From: CALDTK01 sp041744755 | Lineage (GTDB): Bacteria; Bacteroidota; Bacteroidia; Chitinophagales; Saprospiraceae | Reading direction: 5' to 3' | Assembly: GCA_041744755.1 (NCBI GenBank) | Contig: JBGTKC010000064.1 | Location: forward strand, 50,334 to 114,333 | Length of the DNA: 64,000 bases | Part shown: positions 56,093 to 63,923 of the stretch, in pieces | How the letters are laid out: each line of letters begins with the position of its first letter | Position numbering within the stretch: the stretch's first letter is position 1 | Notes under the pieces: generated by a model | Database searches by the model: none | What the model was told of the DNA's origin: nothing | The model's input: only the letters and a program-made list of their open reading frames with translations | Made by a program: the position numbers and the translations under genes

Positions 56093-57358
56093 CTAAGATA
56101 CCCCCACCCCATCAAAAATCCCCACGCTCACCTGCGCACTCAACAAGTCTTCAAAGGTCTCCCTGCGTCTCACCAAATGCGCCTCCCCCTCGTGGATCAG
56201 CACCTCCGCCGGGCGCTCGCGGGCATTGTAGTTGCTCGCCATCGTCATACAGTAGGCCCCAGCGTTGTCGAAGCACAGGATGTCGCCCTCGCGGACCTCG
56301 CACATCTGCCGGTTGTTGCCGAACGTATCCGTCTCGCAGATGTAGCCCACCACCGTGTAAATCCGCAGCTTGCCACCGGGATTGCTGATGTTGGAGATGT
56401 AGTGGAAGGAGTCGTAGAACATCGGCCGGATCAGGTGATTCAACCCTGAGTTGAGTCCCACGAAGACGGTGCTCGGCGTCGGCTTCACCACGTTGACCTC
56501 GGCCAGGAATTTACCCGCCTGGCTGACTAGGAATTTACCGGGCTCGAAGACCAACGTTAGTTCACGGCCGTAGCTTTCGCAAAACTCACGGAATCGCGTG
56601 CTCATCATCTCACCCATCTCCTCGATGTCGGTCGAGATGTCGCCTTCCTTATAGGGCACTTTGAAGCCCGAACCAAAGTCGACGTACTCCAGGTCCGGGA
56701 ACTTCGCCGCCACATCCAGCAATATGTCGGCCGCGGTGAGGAAAGGCGAGACATCTAAAATATCCGAACCGGTGTGCATGTGGATCCCGACAACGCGCTG
56801 TCCCGTGGCCGCCACAATGCGCTCGACGTGGGTCATCTGGTAGATCGAGATCCCGAATTTTGAGTCGATGTGCCCGACGGAGATCTTGCGATTGCCGCCC
56901 ACCATAATGTGAGGATTGACGCGCACGCAGACTGGCACTTCCGGGTGCGCCGCGCCGAGCTGCTCAAGCATCGAGATCGAGTCGACGTTAATCTGCACCC
57001 CGAGCTCAATAGCGGCTTCCATCTCCTGAAAGCTCACGCCGTTGGGCGTAAAGAGGATATGACTTGCGTCAAAACCCGCCGCGAGCCCGAGCCGGATCTC
57101 GTTAAGGCTCACGCAGTCCAGTCCGGCGCCGAGCGTGCGGACAAACTTCATGACCTCAAGATTCGACAGGGCCTTGCAGGCGAAGTGTAGGTCCAGCTTC
57201 GGGACGTCGAACGCGTCGTAGAGGCGGCGGTACTGGTGCTCGATGACGGCCGTGTGGTACACGTACAGCGGGGCGCCAAAGGTTTGGGCGAGGGCCGGGA
57301 GGTCGACGGTCGACCAGGCGGCCTGGATCGCGTCGGACGCGGGATGGTGCTCGGACAT
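56093..57358 (-). CDS. lysA: Diaminopimelate decarboxylase
   Basis: PLP enzyme for the last step of lysine synthesis. PLP lysine in FACKALSN near residue 62, then IHMHTGSDI, the glycine loop DFGSGFKVPY, FEPGKFLVSQAG and the C-terminal catalytic Cys in ICETDTFG. 421 residues, normal. ATG 57356-57358 has TAATTTTG five bases upstream. A sister-form motif copy lies at 57061. Confidence 0.95.
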   Translation of the reverse strand: MSEHHPASDAIQAAWSTVDLPALAQTFGAPLYVYHTAVIEHQYRRLYDAFDVPKLDLHFACKALSNLEVMKFVRTLGAGLDCVSLNEIRLGLAAGFDASHILFTPNGVSFQEMEAAIELGVQINVDSISMLEQLGAAHPEVPVCVRVNPHIMVGGNRKISVGHIDSKFGISIYQMTHVERIVAATGQRVVGIHMHTGSDILDVSPFLTAADILLDVAAKFPDLEYVDFGSGFKVPYKEGDISTDIEEMGEMMSTRFREFCESYGRELTLVFEPGKFLVSQAGKFLAEVNVVKPTPSTVFVGLNSGLNHLIRPMFYDSFHYISNISNPGGKLRIYTVVGYICETDTFGNNRQMCEVREGDILCFDNAGAYCMTMASNYNARERPAEVLIHEGEAHLVRRRETFEDLLSAQVSVGIFDGVGVS

Positions 57359-57363
57359 GGCCG

Positions 57364-57371
57364 CAAAATTA
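57364..57371 (-). promoter_or_regulatory. -7-like element TAATTTTG before lysA
   Basis: Minus-strand TAATTTTG is a perfect TAnnTTTG match and ends five bases before the lysA ATG. Transcription would begin at or almost at the start codon. Confidence 0.5.
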
Positions 57372-57479
57372 CACCCGGGGGCGTCGGCGCTTGCGGTTTA
57401 CTCCGCAGACGTTCGGTGCGGCCATCGCCCACCACTTTGGTCACCGCCCGCATCTTTGCCTACGTACTCGCCCACGCCT

Positions 57480-58064
57480 ATGTCCGACGTCGAACTCATC
57501 CACGCCTGCCTCGCCGATGATCGGCGCGCCCAGCGGACGCTGTTCGACCGGTACGCCCCGCGCCTCAACGCCGTGGCCTTCCGCTACCTCAGGCACGCGG
57601 AGCTCGCGGAGGATGTTTTGGCGGAAGCCTGGATCAAGATTTTCAAAAACCTCGACCGCTTCAACCACGAAGGCAGCTTCGAAGGCTGGCTCAAGCGCAT
57701 CGTCGCGAACGAGTCGCTGATGTACTTGCGTAAACACCGCCTACCCACCGCCGAGCTTTCGGAGGCTGTGGTAGCACTGGCGCCGTCGGATGCGCGCGTC
57801 GGCGACGGACTCGAGCAGGAGGACGTCCTCACGCTGCTCGAGGTCCTCCCGGAAGGATGTCGCCAGATTTTCGGCCTCTACGAGCTCGACGGATTCAAGC
57901 ACCGCGAGATCGCCGAGCTGCTCTCAGTAAGCATCAATACGTCCAAAAGCCAACTCATCCTCGCCAAGCGCAAACTCCGCGAGGCCTACCAAATCCTCAG
58001 TCGCCGCGAAGGCGCCCACCTACGCCACGTCCCTAGCCACGCCGACACCCTCCCCAAACCTTAA
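57480..58064 (+). CDS. ECF sigma factor
   Basis: 194 residues: sigma-2 (LFDRYAPRLNAVAFRYL, AEDVLAEAWIKIFKNLDRF, GSFEGWLKRIVANESL) and sigma-4 (LLEVLPEGCRQIFGLYELDG, HREIAELLSVSINTSKSQL). ATG 57480 gives the family start MSDVELIHACL; a long open frame upstream overlaps lysA. The membrane protein after it, four bases on, is the likely anti-sigma factor. A motif copy (57615) is read V-L-A-E-A. Confidence 0.92.
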   Translation: MSDVELIHACLADDRRAQRTLFDRYAPRLNAVAFRYLRHAELAEDVLAEAWIKIFKNLDRFNHEGSFEGWLKRIVANESLMYLRKHRLPTAELSEAVVALAPSDARVGDGLEQEDVLTLLEVLPEGCRQIFGLYELDGFKHREIAELLSVSINTSKSQLILAKRKLREAYQILSRREGAHLRHVPSHADTLPKP

Positions 58065-58068
58065 CGTC

Positions 58069-58491
58069 ATGCACGCCCCAGACCTCCACGAAGACCAAGT
58101 CACCCAGCTCCTCCGCGATGCCGACGCCCGTGCCGAGCGTACCCCTGCGCCAGCGGTGTGGGACAGGGTTGAGGCGAGTTTGTCCGCTTCCGCAAAACCG
58201 CAGCTCCGCATTGTCCACCGCGCTAGCCGAAGCCGCATGCGGATGCTCTACGCCGTGGCGGCTTGCCTGATGGCCGTATTTGGGCTCAGCTGGTACTACA
58301 CCAAGTCTCCAGGCGAGGGCGCTGTCCTTTCCGAAGTCGACATCCTGCGCTCCGTAGAGCGGATGCAGCTCGAAGGCCCGCTCGAGCTCGACGGCGAGAC
58401 TACTCCCTTGCGGCGCTCACTCTACGATGGCGTGGTAGTGAAGGTGGGCGAGATGGCCACCCGTGAGCTGATGGTGTGTGAGGCATGCTGA
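58069..58491 (+). CDS. Putative anti-sigma factor, single-span membrane protein
   Basis: 140 residues. The N-terminal ~65 residues are soluble (HEDQVTQLLRDADARAERT), then one span (MLYAVAACLMAVFGLSWYY), then a short outer part. It has no recognised domain, but its place directly behind an ECF sigma gene and its topology point to a sigma-binding anchor. It ends with two Cys in VCEAC. Confidence 0.65.
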   Translation: MHAPDLHEDQVTQLLRDADARAERTPAPAVWDRVEASLSASAKPQLRIVHRASRSRMRMLYAVAACLMAVFGLSWYYTKSPGEGAVLSEVDILRSVERMQLEGPLELDGETTPLRRSLYDGVVVKVGEMATRELMVCEAC

Positions 58492-58516
58492 TAGATGACG
58501 CCAACGCAAGTCCACC

Positions 58517-58963
58517 ATGAAGAAACTAAAAATTTTTCTGGCCTTAATGTTTCTGTGCAACCTCCTCCCCGCGCAAACGAGGTGTGACAGTGGGTCCGAC
58601 ACCTCGAATATCTTTGTTATCTTCTAGGAGATGCCGAGTCCGAACCTCAGCGATACGCAAATAACTGATCTCTTAAATAGGTCGATCGACCTTAAAGTCT
58701 TCGAGCTTCCGGAAAGTAGGTCCGTGGTTATTACCTGTATCGTCAACTACAATGGGCGGGCTTTCGGCTATAAAACCGTGAGACCGGTACACAGCCAGCT
58801 AGGCACTGCAATCATCAACTCTCTCTAATCGAACTTAATTTGGAGTCCAGGTAAGCAGCGGGGAAAGGAAGTTGACGTTAGCTATGTCATGAACATCCGA
58901 TTCACCGACGACGAGTTCGTCGTTCTTGCCCGACCGACAGTAATAAAGCTCCGTAGACCGTAG
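58517..58963 (+). pseudogene. TonB-C-like secreted protein gene with two in-frame stops
   Basis: A single frame runs from ATG 58517 to TAG 58963 but is broken by TAG (58625-58627) and TAA (58826-58828). No frameshift is needed. Read through, it gives a signal peptide (KIFLALMFLCNLLPAQ), then a domain with SDTQITDLLNRSID, VVITCIVNYNGRAFGYKTV and, after the second stop, IWSPGKQRGKEVDVSYVMN followed by IRF. The last part is like the end of TonB C-terminal domains (W-x-P-(G/A)-K-x-x-G-K-x-V-x-V-x-Y). The whole gene is AT-richer than its neighbours. Loss of function by point mutation is the simple reading; stop-codon readthrough is less likely. Confidence 0.6.
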
Positions 58964-59008
58964 ACACCATAGTCATCTTGGGCACAAACGTGATGAAGGA
59001 GTTGGCGA

Positions 59009-60127
59009 CTAGCCGAGCGGCCGCTGCACCAAGGCCCCGGCATCGGCGGGGTCCAACACCCGCTCCACCAATTGGCGGATGAGCTGATTGCGGACGCACC
59101 CCGTGTGCCGTACGCACGAATCGTAATGCACTGGGGTCGCCCCTAGGCTTGATTTGATCGTGGTGGCAGTGCGTCCGTAGTTCAAGCTCGTGCACCCGCG
59201 GTGAATGGCCTCGGCGAGCAAGGCGAACAGCATATTGAGGTATAGCTGGTGCTCCGCGTTGTAGGTTTCGTCAACGGCGGCCAAATGCGCGATGGCCTCG
59301 CCGCCCTCCTGGAGCAAGGTCGCGAAGCCGACTAGCTCGCCGTGGAGCGTGAAAGCTAGTACCTCTACCTGGCCAGGCAAGGCTACCTTCAGTCTGGAGA
59401 CATAACCAGGCGCAGGCACGAACGGTACGTACCTCGTACGCGACAGTAGTTTGTCGTAAAGCACCTGGAGGCTTTCGCCAAAACTACCCACCTCTCCGAC
59501 GCCGAGGCGGTGCAACTGTACGTTGCGGAACTTAGACATTGCGCGTTTGGCCCGGGTGCGGTACTTGCTAGGCAACGCCGCGAGATAGCCGTCGAAACTA
59601 CCCCATCGCGGGTCGATAGCCAGCCGCATTTCCGGCAGGGCCTCCAGGGGCGTCCACTCCGTATCCGCGCACCGCGTGCCTACGGGGAGGTCTTTGACGA
59701 ACCAAGTGCCGGGGTGTCCGAGGGCGGTAGCCACCTGCGGCAGCAGCCCGCCGAGATCCTCCTGCGGGAGCGCGACGGCGCCTTGTACTCCGCTGAACAG
59801 CGCCTGGCCTAGCTGGTAGGCCTCCCGCCCGATGGCAACCGCGACGAGCCCGGGTCGAATACTGCCCCCGAGCTGCATCCCAGCCACCGGCAAGGTCTGC
59901 CAGAGGGTCTGCGCGATGACGCGACCGGCACGCGTCACTTGCAGGTAGCTCGTCTGCGGACCGCCCGCCCCGCCCTGTGCCACCGCGGCGAAGGCCTTCA
60001 GCCAGTGGGAGCGCATAAAGCCTGGTAGGCCAGGAAAATTATCCCAGCCCGCCCTACTTAGGTCGCTCGCGTCCGCCATCACGCACACACGGAAGTCGTC
60101 GACCCCGCCCGCCGAATCTCGGACCAT
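59009..60127 (-). CDS. GNAT-like acyltransferase (FemAB/BioF2-type)
   Basis: ~372 residues with the double-GNAT layout. YRTRAKRAMSKFRNVQLHRLG in the middle and LAFTLHGELVGFATLLQEGGEAIAHLAAVD toward the end are typical of the acyl-CoA or peptidoglycan-type transferases called BioF2-like. Substrate unknown. Start ATG 60125-60127 (or 60079); a longer frame to 60259 would overlap the divergent gene. A motif copy at 59471 is read S-F-G-E-S. Confidence 0.7.
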   Translation of the reverse strand: MVRDSAGGVDDFRVCVMADASDLSRAGWDNFPGLPGFMRSHWLKAFAAVAQGGAGGPQTSYLQVTRAGRVIAQTLWQTLPVAGMQLGGSIRPGLVAVAIGREAYQLGQALFSGVQGAVALPQEDLGGLLPQVATALGHPGTWFVKDLPVGTRCADTEWTPLEALPEMRLAIDPRWGSFDGYLAALPSKYRTRAKRAMSKFRNVQLHRLGVGEVGSFGESLQVLYDKLLSRTRYVPFVPAPGYVSRLKVALPGQVEVLAFTLHGELVGFATLLQEGGEAIAHLAAVDETYNAEHQLYLNMLFALLAEAIHRGCTSLNYGRTATTIKSSLGATPVHYDSCVRHTGCVRNQLIRQLVERVLDPADAGALVQRPLG

Positions 60128-60186
60128 ATATGCAGATCTCCCCTGTGTCGTCGTTGTGATGGCTAAGCAACCACGGCACAGAACCT

Positions 60187-60194
60187 TAGTTTCG
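60187..60194 (+). promoter_or_regulatory. -7-like element TAGTTTCG before DUF6438 gene
   Basis: TAGTTTCG, the same octamer as before the sigma gene at 38475, 32 bases before ATG 60227. Confidence 0.35.
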
Positions 60195-60226
60195 TGAGTG
60201 CCGCTCCCTTGGCCCAACCCCCGCTC

Positions 60227-61000
60227 ATGTCCGACCGACGTCCATTTTCGTCCTACCAAACTATACGCCTCTGTGTGGCCATCGTGTTGGTGGCAGGGCT
60301 AGGCTCAGCCGCCTGCGCTGGCCAGCGCAAGGCGAAAGCCGCTGCAGCCGATGCGCCCGACGGACCCGCCGCGGACCTCGCCTTCGTATCACTTTCCCAG
60401 GGCGCGTGCTTCGGAACCTGTCCCGTTTTCAGTTTCCAAGTCGCGGCAAACGGGGTCGCCGACTATACCGGCAAACGCTACGCCCCCTACCCGGGGCTTC
60501 ACCACGGCAAGTTGACGCCCGACACACTCGCGAGGCTAATGGCGATGGCGCAGGCGGTTTTGGCGAAAGCCGATGAACTCCCCCGCGAGATCGAGACCGG
60601 GATCATGGACTACAGCCAGACCACCGTGACGATAGCGACGTCAACCGACACCATCACTTTTAAAGGGACGACTGAATTCGCGGAAGGCGTCGACGACATT
60701 AACGAGTTGTTACGCCGCGCCATCGATCGCATACAATTTACCCGTGACCCCGACGCCGAACCTCTGCCCGTCAATCAGCTCCGCCTCGTACTGAAGTCGG
60801 CAGACCAAATTCAGGTCGTCCAAGAAAACTACTATAGGCAGCAGTTCAAGGTGGTCAAAATGCTCAGTGAGGAGCCGGCAGCATTTCTCATTAGCTTCGA
60901 TCCGTACGCGATGAACGCCGAGGAGATGATTGCTTCGCTGAGGGGCAACGCGATGGTGCTGAGCGCGGGAGTTTACGCGACGGAGGACAAGGCTGACTAG
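60227..61000 (+). CDS. DUF6438 domain lipoprotein
   Basis: 257 residues. A lipoprotein signal (CVAIVLVAGLGSAACAG) is followed by a domain with GACFGTCPVFSFQVAANGVADYTGK, the hallmark of DUF6438, a family of unknown function common in Bacteroidota. The rest shows a second mixed fold (LRLVLKSADQIQVVQENYY, then EEMIASLRGNAMVLSAGVY). GTG 60194 is an alternative start; ATG 60227 fits the signal peptide. Two Cys in CFGTCP may form a disulfide. A motif copy at 60557 is read V-L-A-K-A. Confidence 0.8.
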   Translation: MSDRRPFSSYQTIRLCVAIVLVAGLGSAACAGQRKAKAAAADAPDGPAADLAFVSLSQGACFGTCPVFSFQVAANGVADYTGKRYAPYPGLHHGKLTPDTLARLMAMAQAVLAKADELPREIETGIMDYSQTTVTIATSTDTITFKGTTEFAEGVDDINELLRRAIDRIQFTRDPDAEPLPVNQLRLVLKSADQIQVVQENYYRQQFKVVKMLSEEPAAFLISFDPYAMNAEEMIASLRGNAMVLSAGVYATEDKAD

Positions 61001-61087
61001 TGCGGGATGGTGCGGGTGGTGCGCAGGGGACACCCCGTGGGCTGCCCTAGGCACACTTTGCACTAGATGAACCAAATGCACCCTCTC

Positions 61088-63835
61088 CTACCGCGAACTT
61101 CCCCGCCGATATGGGATACTCAAGAAGCCTAGGCTTGAGGGCTTGACCCTAATCGAAAAGGTGAATTGGTTGTTGAAGGCCGGGCTCCAGAAGAAGTCCA
61201 TCTCCCAGCAGTGGAGGTCGCGCCCCAGGGATAGCGTCGGGTAGGTGATGCGGCGCTGCGTGAAGTCGTAACCGATCGTGATGTTGCGGATGCTCCACTT
61301 GTCGGTGATCGGCAGGGGGCCACTCACGTTGACGGTGTTGGCGGTCGTGCGCCAGAGGCCGCCGCGGTTGCGGATATTGTAGTTGCGCGAATAGTTATAG
61401 CTAATGTTGAATTTGTTGATGAGGCCAAAGATCGAGTTCTCCGGCAGTACGCGCTCTTTGCCGACGATTAGCTCGCGTGCCTGCGCGAGATTGAGTCCGG
61501 CCGAGACCCCGAAACTGAAATTGTCGACGCGGACGGGGAACTTCCCGCTCGAGCCCAAGGTCTTATTGATCGGATCGAGCGCTTCATTGAGTTCGTACAC
61601 CCCGAGGCTCAAACTCGACAGATTAATGCGCACGATCTTCTGGAAGAAGCTCGCCTGCGCCCCCGAGACATTGACGTTCGACCACTTCAGGGAGTCGCGA
61701 CCCGGGTTGTAAGAACCGTTGAAGTTGAGGGAGTTGATGAGCGACACGATCCGCGTCGTGGAGTCGCCGCGGGTCTGGACCTTGCTCTCGATCCGGTTGC
61801 CGAGGCTGTAGGAGATGTTGAAACTCTGTTCGTCGGGCAGGCTGCCCGGCGAGAAGGGTTGCGTCGGGAAGCGCAGGTAGTTCGTCGTTGAGCCCGTCAC
61901 CGGATCTACGAGGTCGGCGTAGTAGCCGAAGGGCTTGCGGGAGTAGTCGGGCTGGTAGCCGGCGCTGATCGACGGCGTCACGATGTGGCGGATCCCGCGC
62001 AGGGCCCCGATCCGGAAGCGGGCCGTCCCGAAGATCTGGGTCGAGAGATTGATGCTCGCCGAGAATGCGCGGGCCGTGTTGATGCCGCTGGCGTCGAGGA
62101 GGGTGTCGACGCGTGTACTCGTCACGATGGTGTCGATGGTCGAGGAAACGGTATCCCCGTCGACGACGACGTAGCCGGTGTCGAAGCGACTCGCCCCGCG
62201 GAAGAACTGCAGCCGCTCGTCGAGGTAGTAGGTCTCCTGGTAGCTGACGTTCGGGCTGACGCGAAAATATTTGAGGACGTTGATCGGGGCGGCGACCCGC
62301 GCCTGCTGCTGTGCGCCGAACACCGTGTTTTGCAGGGAACTGCGATCGAATATCGTCGTATCCGTGGTCTGAAGATTCCCCTGCAGCCCAGCGTTGTAGT
62401 CGATGCTCGCCTTGCGGTACCACGAGCGACTGTTGCCGAGGTTGGCGAACGGGTAGATCTGCCCCGTCCGGAACTGCGCGTTCGGAGCTCTCACGTTGAC
62501 GAGTCGGGTGTTGAAGTTCTGCGTGGCCTGCAGGCCGCTGGTTAGCTGCCAGCTCGGGTGGCTCGGGAAGCGCACGCTGTAGTTGACCGTCGAGCTCGCC
62601 GTATTGGTGGTCTGGTTGAGGGCGCTCGCGTAGTTGCGGCGGCCATTGTTGTTGGTCTGGAAGTTGACGTTGGCGCTGAAGGTGCGGTAGGGGTGCGCCT
62701 TGGCATCCTGCGCGTGGCTCCAGATCAAGGCCCCGCTCTTGGCGAACGTCTCGCGCCCCTCATTGTCCTCGGTGCGATTTCGTGCAAAGTTGATGTTGAA
62801 CTGCCCGGCGTACTTATACCTCGCTGAGTACTGCGTGGTCAGATCAGTCCGCAGTGTCCCTTTTAGGAATAGATCCGTCGTCACGGCCGTGTGGATTTTG
62901 TCATTCCACGGGAAGTACCAGCCGACGCCCTCGAAGCCGAAGCCGCTCTGCGTCGTGTAGGTGTAGTCCGACGGAAAAATCAGCCCCGACTTCTCGGAAC
63001 TCCCGATCGGGAAGAAGCCGAACGGCAGCCACAGCGGTGTCGGCACGCCCCCGAGCTCCACGTTGCTCGGCCCGACGATGACCTGCTTGCCGGGGATTAC
63101 CTTCTGCTTGCTCGATCGGATCCCGTAGTGCGGGTGGTCGAGGTTGCAGGTCGTGATGATGGCGTCCTGGTTGTAGACCGTGTTGTCGGCGCGGAACGGA
63201 TCGCGCTGGTCGGCGGCCACGATCTTAGTCCTGCCCCCGAGCACGTACAGGTCGCCCTGCTGCGTGACTGCATTGGTGATGATGCCCTTGCGGGTGTCGA
63301 AATTGTAACGGAGCCCCTGCGACGTAAACGCCTGCGGACCTTGCGAAAAGCTCGGGAGTTCCGCCTTCTCGCCTACGGAGTCGATCCGCGGCTCGGCGGA
63401 CACGATGTTGGTGCCGTAGTCGATCTCCATGTAGCCGGCCGCCAGCGTGATGTCGGTGTATTTAACCTCGGCCTGTCGGTAGAGGCGGATCTTTTTCTCG
63501 GCGACGCTGTAGCGCATCGAGTCCACCATCTTGTAGTCCACCTTGGCCGTGAGGGCGTCCGGGCTGAGGCGGTAGGCCCCGGGCGTACGCAGGGAGTCCC
63601 GACCGCTGCTATCCCGGATTGCACCACTTGGAATGCCGTCGAATCCGATACTGTCCCTCCCGAAAGAGTCTACCACGCTACCTTTAGACCCGATACGGAT
63701 GACGGTCGCGAGGGAGTCCTCGGTGACGGTTACAGGCGGAATCGTTGGGGCTTGCGCCAAAACTTTGGTCGGGCAGGCGAGCACGAGGAGCGCGATGAAA
63801 GCGGCGCCCCACGTTACGCTCCAGTGCCGTAGCAT
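61088..63835 (-). CDS. lptD: LptD-like outer-membrane LPS assembly protein
   Basis: ~915 residues. A signal peptide (FIALLVLACPTKVLAQ) and a ~120-residue leader precede an OstA/LptD N-terminal beta-jellyroll domain (YSVAEKKIRLYRQAEVKYTDI, MEIDYGTNIVSAEP), then the large C-terminal barrel that begins with PTPLWLPFGFFPIGSSEKSG. Inserts LPS in the outer membrane with LptE. In Bacteroidota lptD sits opposite a cell-wall amidase gene, which fits the partial gene next door. ATG 63833-63835. A motif copy at 63750 is read V-L-A-Q-A. Confidence 0.88.
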   Translation of the reverse strand: MLRHWSVTWGAAFIALLVLACPTKVLAQAPTIPPVTVTEDSLATVIRIGSKGSVVDSFGRDSIGFDGIPSGAIRDSSGRDSLRTPGAYRLSPDALTAKVDYKMVDSMRYSVAEKKIRLYRQAEVKYTDITLAAGYMEIDYGTNIVSAEPRIDSVGEKAELPSFSQGPQAFTSQGLRYNFDTRKGIITNAVTQQGDLYVLGGRTKIVAADQRDPFRADNTVYNQDAIITTCNLDHPHYGIRSSKQKVIPGKQVIVGPSNVELGGVPTPLWLPFGFFPIGSSEKSGLIFPSDYTYTTQSGFGFEGVGWYFPWNDKIHTAVTTDLFLKGTLRTDLTTQYSARYKYAGQFNINFARNRTEDNEGRETFAKSGALIWSHAQDAKAHPYRTFSANVNFQTNNNGRRNYASALNQTTNTASSTVNYSVRFPSHPSWQLTSGLQATQNFNTRLVNVRAPNAQFRTGQIYPFANLGNSRSWYRKASIDYNAGLQGNLQTTDTTIFDRSSLQNTVFGAQQQARVAAPINVLKYFRVSPNVSYQETYYLDERLQFFRGASRFDTGYVVVDGDTVSSTIDTIVTSTRVDTLLDASGINTARAFSASINLSTQIFGTARFRIGALRGIRHIVTPSISAGYQPDYSRKPFGYYADLVDPVTGSTTNYLRFPTQPFSPGSLPDEQSFNISYSLGNRIESKVQTRGDSTTRIVSLINSLNFNGSYNPGRDSLKWSNVNVSGAQASFFQKIVRINLSSLSLGVYELNEALDPINKTLGSSGKFPVRVDNFSFGVSAGLNLAQARELIVGKERVLPENSIFGLINKFNISYNYSRNYNIRNRGGLWRTTANTVNVSGPLPITDKWSIRNITIGYDFTQRRITYPTLSLGRDLHCWEMDFFWSPAFNNQFTFSIRVKPSSLGFLSIPYRRGSSR

Positions 63836-63923
63836 TCGCCCGACGGCTAAGCGGGGCCGCACGTCTCCGGAATCGGTCGATCTTCGCAGCACGCGATGGC
63901 GGATTAGCCTGCAAGTAGGGGAA

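Noticed and set aside
58511..58640. Amber codon at 58625 as a pyrrolysine or programmed readthrough site
   Set aside because: A second stop (TAA) breaks the same frame later, no stem-loop is evident after the TAG, and no pyrrolysine genes are in the window; nonsense decay is simpler.
48..63763. Reading the 14-bp motif as a conserved protein motif (AFAKT)
   Set aside because: Copies are translated in several different frames and on both strands, and at least one lies between genes, so protein-level selection cannot account for it.
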